A stretch of 8,989 nt of DNA from NCBI GenBank assembly GCA_028292565.1, contig JAQGMD010000209.1, positions 1 to 8,989 of the forward strand. Direction: 5' to 3'. Shown here one piece after another: positions 7,127 through 8,989 of the stretch (its first letter is position 1; each line of letters begins with the position of its first letter). Below the pieces are notes generated by a model that had not been told where the DNA came from, made no database searches, and saw nothing but the letters and a program-made list of their open reading frames with translations. The position numbers were made by a program, and so were the translations under genes. Source of the stretch: Burkholderia sp. GTDB taxonomy: Bacteria > Pseudomonadota > Gammaproteobacteria > Burkholderiales > Burkholderiaceae.

Positions 7127-7384
7127 ATGAACTTGATCTACAACAGCGAGCAATACAGCGTAGTGGAATTCGGGGCCGACGACGGCCGGGAGGCCCTTCG
7201 CTTCGGCGGCTACGAGATCATGGATAAATCCGGCAAACGCGAAATTTTCATCGGTGGCGCGTTGGCCAGATCCTTCCGCGAAGAAGTAGAGAACCTGATC
7301 GCGACGGAACCGAGCGTCGAAGAAATCGACGACTTCCTCGGCAAATATGACGCGCTCATGCGTCAGCCGATGGTTCTTCACTAA
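7127..7384 (+). CDS. DUF3567 family small protein
   Basis: An 85-aa acidic cytoplasmic protein of unknown function that I recognise as DUF3567, a short betaproteobacterial family of this length. Conserved-looking segments are MNLIYNSEQYSVVEF at the start, GGYEIMDKSGKREIFIGG in the middle, and IATEPSVEEIDDFLGKYDALM followed by QPMVLH at the end. There is no signal peptide, membrane segment or known catalytic motif; the second half is predicted mainly helical. It is a one-gene transcription unit: a sigma-54-like promoter and AAGGAG lie in front, and a strong terminator begins 9 bp after the stop. The Ntr-type two-component system immediately upstream suggests a regulatory connection, which is inference only. 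Confidence 0.9.
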   Translation: MNLIYNSEQYSVVEFGADDGREALRFGGYEIMDKSGKREIFIGGALARSFREEVENLIATEPSVEEIDDFLGKYDALMRQPMVLH

Positions 7385-7393
7385 GTCGTTGTA

Positions 7394-7419
7394 GGCCCTT
7401 GCGTGCAAACGCAAGGGCC
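7394..7419 (+). terminator. Intrinsic-type terminator hairpin after DUF3567
   Basis: GGCCCTTGCGT (7394-7404) and ACGCAAGGGCC (7409-7419) form a perfect 11-bp stem closed by a GCAA (GNRA) tetraloop. It starts 9 bp after the stop codon. The following bases ATGTTTCC contain only a short T-run, so release may be partly Rho-assisted, but stem strength and position make a terminator the best reading. Confidence 0.8.
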
Positions 7420-7698
7420 ATGTTTCCCCTGCCTCATCCGCCTTCTTCCACTGCAGGCGTCCGCAGCAGGTATCCGCCGCCTCCTTCGACAGGCGAGCCG
7501 GGACCGACAACCGAATACTCTGTTTGCGCTTCGTCCCGCCCTCCCGCATCCCAGCCATTTCTGCCGCTTCCGCATTCATGACTCGGAAATAATTGCACGC
7601 CACAAGGAATCCTTTACCGTTCCTGCGTGTGGCATGATGACGCCCATTTAACGAGCCCGCTACAGCGGCGTAGCCCGCACCACCGCATTTGAAAAGTC
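7420..7698 (+). other. Intergenic stretch between DUF3567 and the methyltransferase gene
   Basis: About 280 bp with no convincing gene. Bases 7425-7570 are rich in C and T on the + strand, so several short frames stay open on both strands, but they give low-complexity Pro/Ser or Arg-rich peptides. The final part, from about 7590, must contain the promoter of the methyltransferase gene. A possible weak -10 is CATGAT at 7633-7638, preceded by TGTGG, with no good -35 at the right spacing. The methyltransferase start has no clear ribosome binding site; only GAAAAG immediately precedes it. Confidence 0.5.
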
Positions 7699-8538
7699 AT
7701 GCAAGCGAATTCCCGCCCTGTCACCAGCAGCCAGACCGCGATCCACGATCAGCTACACAGCGTCGTCGCGAAACATGCCGCTACCGAATTTTTAAAACCG
7801 ATCGCGCCCTACAACCGCGCGGCGTTTGATACCAGCATAGCGGCCTGGACGGCAGCCGGGTGCAGGCCGCTGATTCTCGATGCGGGGTGCGGCGTAGGCC
7901 TGTCGACACTGTATCTGGCGTCGCAGTTTCCCGACCATTATGTGATCGGGGTCGATCAGTCAGCCGATCGGCTGGCGCGGAAGACAGCATGGCCGACGAC
8001 GTTGCCCGGCAACTTCATCCGGGTCCGCGCGGACCTGGTTGATTACTGGCGGCTGATGCGTGCGGCCGCCATTCGTCCGGCCCGGTATTATGTCCTCTAC
8101 CCCAACCCATGGCCAAAACCGGGACAACTCGCGCGGCGCTGGCACGGGCACGCGGTGTTCCCGGCCGTTGTGGCCTTGGGCGGCATACTAGAGCGGTTTC
8201 AGTCTGACTGTACCAGGCGAGCCCGAGGCGATTTGTCTGCGGAACAAGGCGCGTTGACGCGACATGGCGGTGCCATGGCAAGGAGACGCAACGCAGTGCC
8301 GCGGGCAAAGCGTCCGGGATGACGGTACAGTCAGGCTGAAACCGCTCTAGAGTGCCGCAGTAACTGGCGCATCTACATTGAAGAATGTGCTGCAGCGCTG
8401 ACGCAGCTTACCGGCACTGAAGTCGCATGCGAGTCCTATGTCACGCAAACGCCGATCACACCGTTCGAACAAAAGTACATCGCCTCGGGCAACGGGCTAT
8501 GGCGTTACGTTGCTCAGCTCCCCTCGGTCGCAAATTAA
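7699..8538 (+). pseudogene. TrmB-superfamily methyltransferase gene interrupted by a MITE
   Basis: A SAM-dependent methyltransferase gene split by the inserted element at 8191-8347. Codons 1-164 run from ATG 7699, the earliest start after a TGA at 7690. They contain the SAM-binding motif LILDAGCGVGLSTLYLA (58-74), the acidic strand end VIGVDQS (82-88) and VLYPNPWPKPGQLARRW (132-148). The last segment corresponds to the TrmB hallmark FPDPWPKKRHHKRR but has Asn where Asp is usual. The frame continues into the element and stops at TGA 8320-8322, giving a 207-aa hybrid with 43 foreign residues. Beyond the element, 8350-8538 encodes ECRSNWRIYIEECAAAL ... ITPFEQKYIASGNGLWRYV, matching the TrmB C-terminus including the T-x-F-E-x-K motif. 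Deleting 159 bp joins both parts into 226 codons plus TAA. The ancestral protein was probably a divergent paralogue of tRNA (guanine-46-N7) methyltransferase; its substrate is uncertain. The interrupted product lacks the last strands of the fold and is probably inactive. Confidence 0.87.
8191..8347. mobile_element. 157-bp MITE with 24-bp terminal inverted repeats and TA duplication
   Basis: A non-autonomous inverted-repeat element. The left end, GAGCGGTTTCAG then TCTGACTGTACC (8191-8214), is the reverse complement of 8324-8347 with one mismatch (T8203 opposite G8335). TA flanks both sides (8189-8190 and 8348-8349), and the empty site reads ACTAGA, so it entered a CTAG and duplicated TA. Inside are nested smaller inverted repeats: GCGTTG/CAACGC (8251-8256 with 8289-8294) and CATGGC/GCCATG (8263-8268 with 8272-8277). 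They are centred within a few bases of the element's midpoint, so the whole can fold into a long imperfect hairpin. It has no transposase gene. TA duplication within CTAG is the habit of IS630/Tc1-mariner-type transposases, which may mobilise it in trans. The insertion adds 159 bp, exactly 53 codons, to the host gene. Confidence 0.9.
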
Positions 8539-8547
8539 GCCTGTCTA

Positions 8548-8644
8548 AAGCGGATTTCGTGTCACTGTAGGGAGCCGCGTTTGACCGTGCCTGGCATTCA
8601 ATCGCCGGGACTGCGCGGCCCCTGCAGTGATATGAAATCCGCTC
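8548..8644. mobile_element. 97-bp MITE related to the upstream element
   Basis: A second inverted-repeat element just after the methyltransferase stop. Its 25-bp ends (8548-8572 and 8620-8644) match as inverted repeats with four mismatches: 8548/8644, 8559/8633, 8561/8631 and 8568/8624. TA lies on each side (8546-8547 and 8645-8646), and the reconstructed empty site is GTCTAGCG, again a CTAG. Its ends share GAGCGG (A at the first base on the left copy) and an inner ACTGTA (ACTGCA in the right copy) with the 157-bp element, over the same 22-base length; interiors differ. Internal GCCGCG/CGCGGC (8574-8579 with 8614-8619) is centred on the element, so it also folds as a long hairpin. It encodes nothing. 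The higher mismatch count suggests it is older or less constrained than the neighbouring copy. It may also serve as a transcript-end hairpin for the methyltransferase gene. Confidence 0.83.
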
Positions 8645-8646
8645 TA

Positions 8647-8989
8647 GCGCCTCTTACCTCGCACTCCAGCAATCCTTTGATTTTTTTTGATTGCATGTTG
8701 GAAATCGCGTCTTGATGCAGCACAAACCAATACTTCGTAATTTTAAATTCCCCAATTTATGGCATTGTGACGGTAACTAAAAGGCGGTAAGCTCGACCCT
8801 TCATAAAACTTTGTCAACCGGTTTCATTCGGGCTCCCATCCTTACCAATAAGCAATCAAGATGAAGGAGTCGCCGCGCCTGCCGGACGTCATAGGCATTT
8901 CGCGCGCCACCCCTGCGGGGCCTCGGCGGGCACAGATACGATAGGGGTATTGGGGAATGCTATACGTCTCAAATTCTGCGCAAACGAAT
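8647..8989. other. Gene-free A/T-rich to GC-rich stretch at the right edge
   Basis: I find no supportable gene here on either strand. It begins with a T8 tract (8681-8688) inside a GCAATC/GATTGC inverted repeat (8669-8674 with 8689-8694), possibly an old transcript end. From 8695 to 8850 it is A/T-rich. A weak sigma-70-like pair is TTGATG (8712-8717) and CGTAAT (8736-8741) with an 18-bp spacer. GGTAAG/CTTACC (8786-8791 with 8841-8846) could close a leader structure that encloses the palindrome AACCGGTT (8816-8823). A 27-codon frame from ATG 8861 has no ribosome binding site. An ATG at 8957, with AGGGG at 8943-8947, is open to the window edge for 11 codons and could start the next gene, but it is too short to judge. 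Confidence 0.45.

Noticed and set aside
7434..7598. A 54-codon frame on the - strand (GTG at 7598) giving a Gly/Glu-rich peptide with YSVVGPGSPVEGGGGYLLRT
   Set aside because: Third-position GC is only about half, well below the neighbouring genes; there is no well-spaced ribosome binding site and no family I recognise. The open frame is explained by the C/T-rich composition.
7399..7651. Two overlapping + strand frames after the DUF3567 terminator
   Set aside because: They begin inside the terminator stem-loop and encode Pro/Ser/Arg-rich low-complexity sequence in two frames at once, as expected from base composition.
8142..8157. TGGCACGGGCACGCGG resembling the -24 part of a sigma-54 promoter
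   Set aside because: It lacks the TTGC -12 element at the required spacing and lies in coding sequence of the methyltransferase.
8189..8646. Reading the two inverted-repeat elements as a CRISPR array or as ends of one composite transposon
   Set aside because: There are no short direct repeats with spacers. Each element has its own matched inverted ends and own TA duplication, so they are independent insertions; the DNA between them is native methyltransferase coding sequence.
8861..8944. A 27-codon frame from ATG 8861
   Set aside because: No ribosome binding site lies before the ATG (AAGGAG lies just after it), the peptide is short and Arg/Pro-rich, and it matches no family I know.

Overview
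The window looks like chromosomal DNA of a betaproteobacterium, most likely order Burkholderiales and plausibly family Oxalobacteraceae. The reasons are the GC-rich coding sequence, the order rsmB / DUF4390 protein / NtrY-like kinase / NtrX-like regulator, and a DUF3567 protein, a small family I know only from betaproteobacteria. The placement rests on recognising protein families and gene order; no database was searched. All convincing genes lie on the + strand.

Layout. Bases 1-604 hold the 3' part of an alpha/beta hydrolase gene (serine hydrolase of the monoacylglycerol lipase type). Next comes a LysE/RhtB-type amino-acid exporter (691-1329), then rsmB, a 16S rRNA m5C methyltransferase (1356-2708). 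A secreted or membrane-anchored DUF4390 protein (2801-3403) directly abuts a four-TM NtrY-like sensor kinase (3404-5725). After a 183-bp gap with a hairpin and a promoter-like -10 box comes a short NtrX-like response regulator (5909-6625) that has receiver and Fis-type HTH domains but no AAA+ domain. A GTG start overlapping the NtrX stop begins a small CobW-like protein (6622-6981) that keeps the CxCC motif but has no Walker A lysine. A good sigma-54 promoter match (7061-7076) and a strong ribosome binding site precede the DUF3567 gene (7127-7384), which ends in an 11-bp perfect terminator stem.

The last part is the least ordinary. A TrmB-superfamily methyltransferase gene (7699-8538) is split by a 157-bp non-coding inverted-repeat element (8191-8347) flanked by TA duplications. 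Removing the element plus one TA restores a continuous 226-aa protein. A second, smaller element (97 bp, 8548-8644) with related ends lies 7 bp after the stop codon. Both went into a CTAG site with TA duplication, as expected for MITEs mobilised by an IS630/Tc1-mariner-type transposase. No transposase is encoded here. Bases 8647-8989 contain no gene I can support.

How the parts may work together. DUF4390, NtrY-like and NtrX-like proteins form a conserved envelope-sensing two-component unit, and the CobW-like protein is probably translated with it. The sigma-54-like promoter of the DUF3567 gene next to an Ntr-type system is suggestive. However, this regulator lacks the domain needed to activate sigma-54 polymerase itself, so any link would need another activator.
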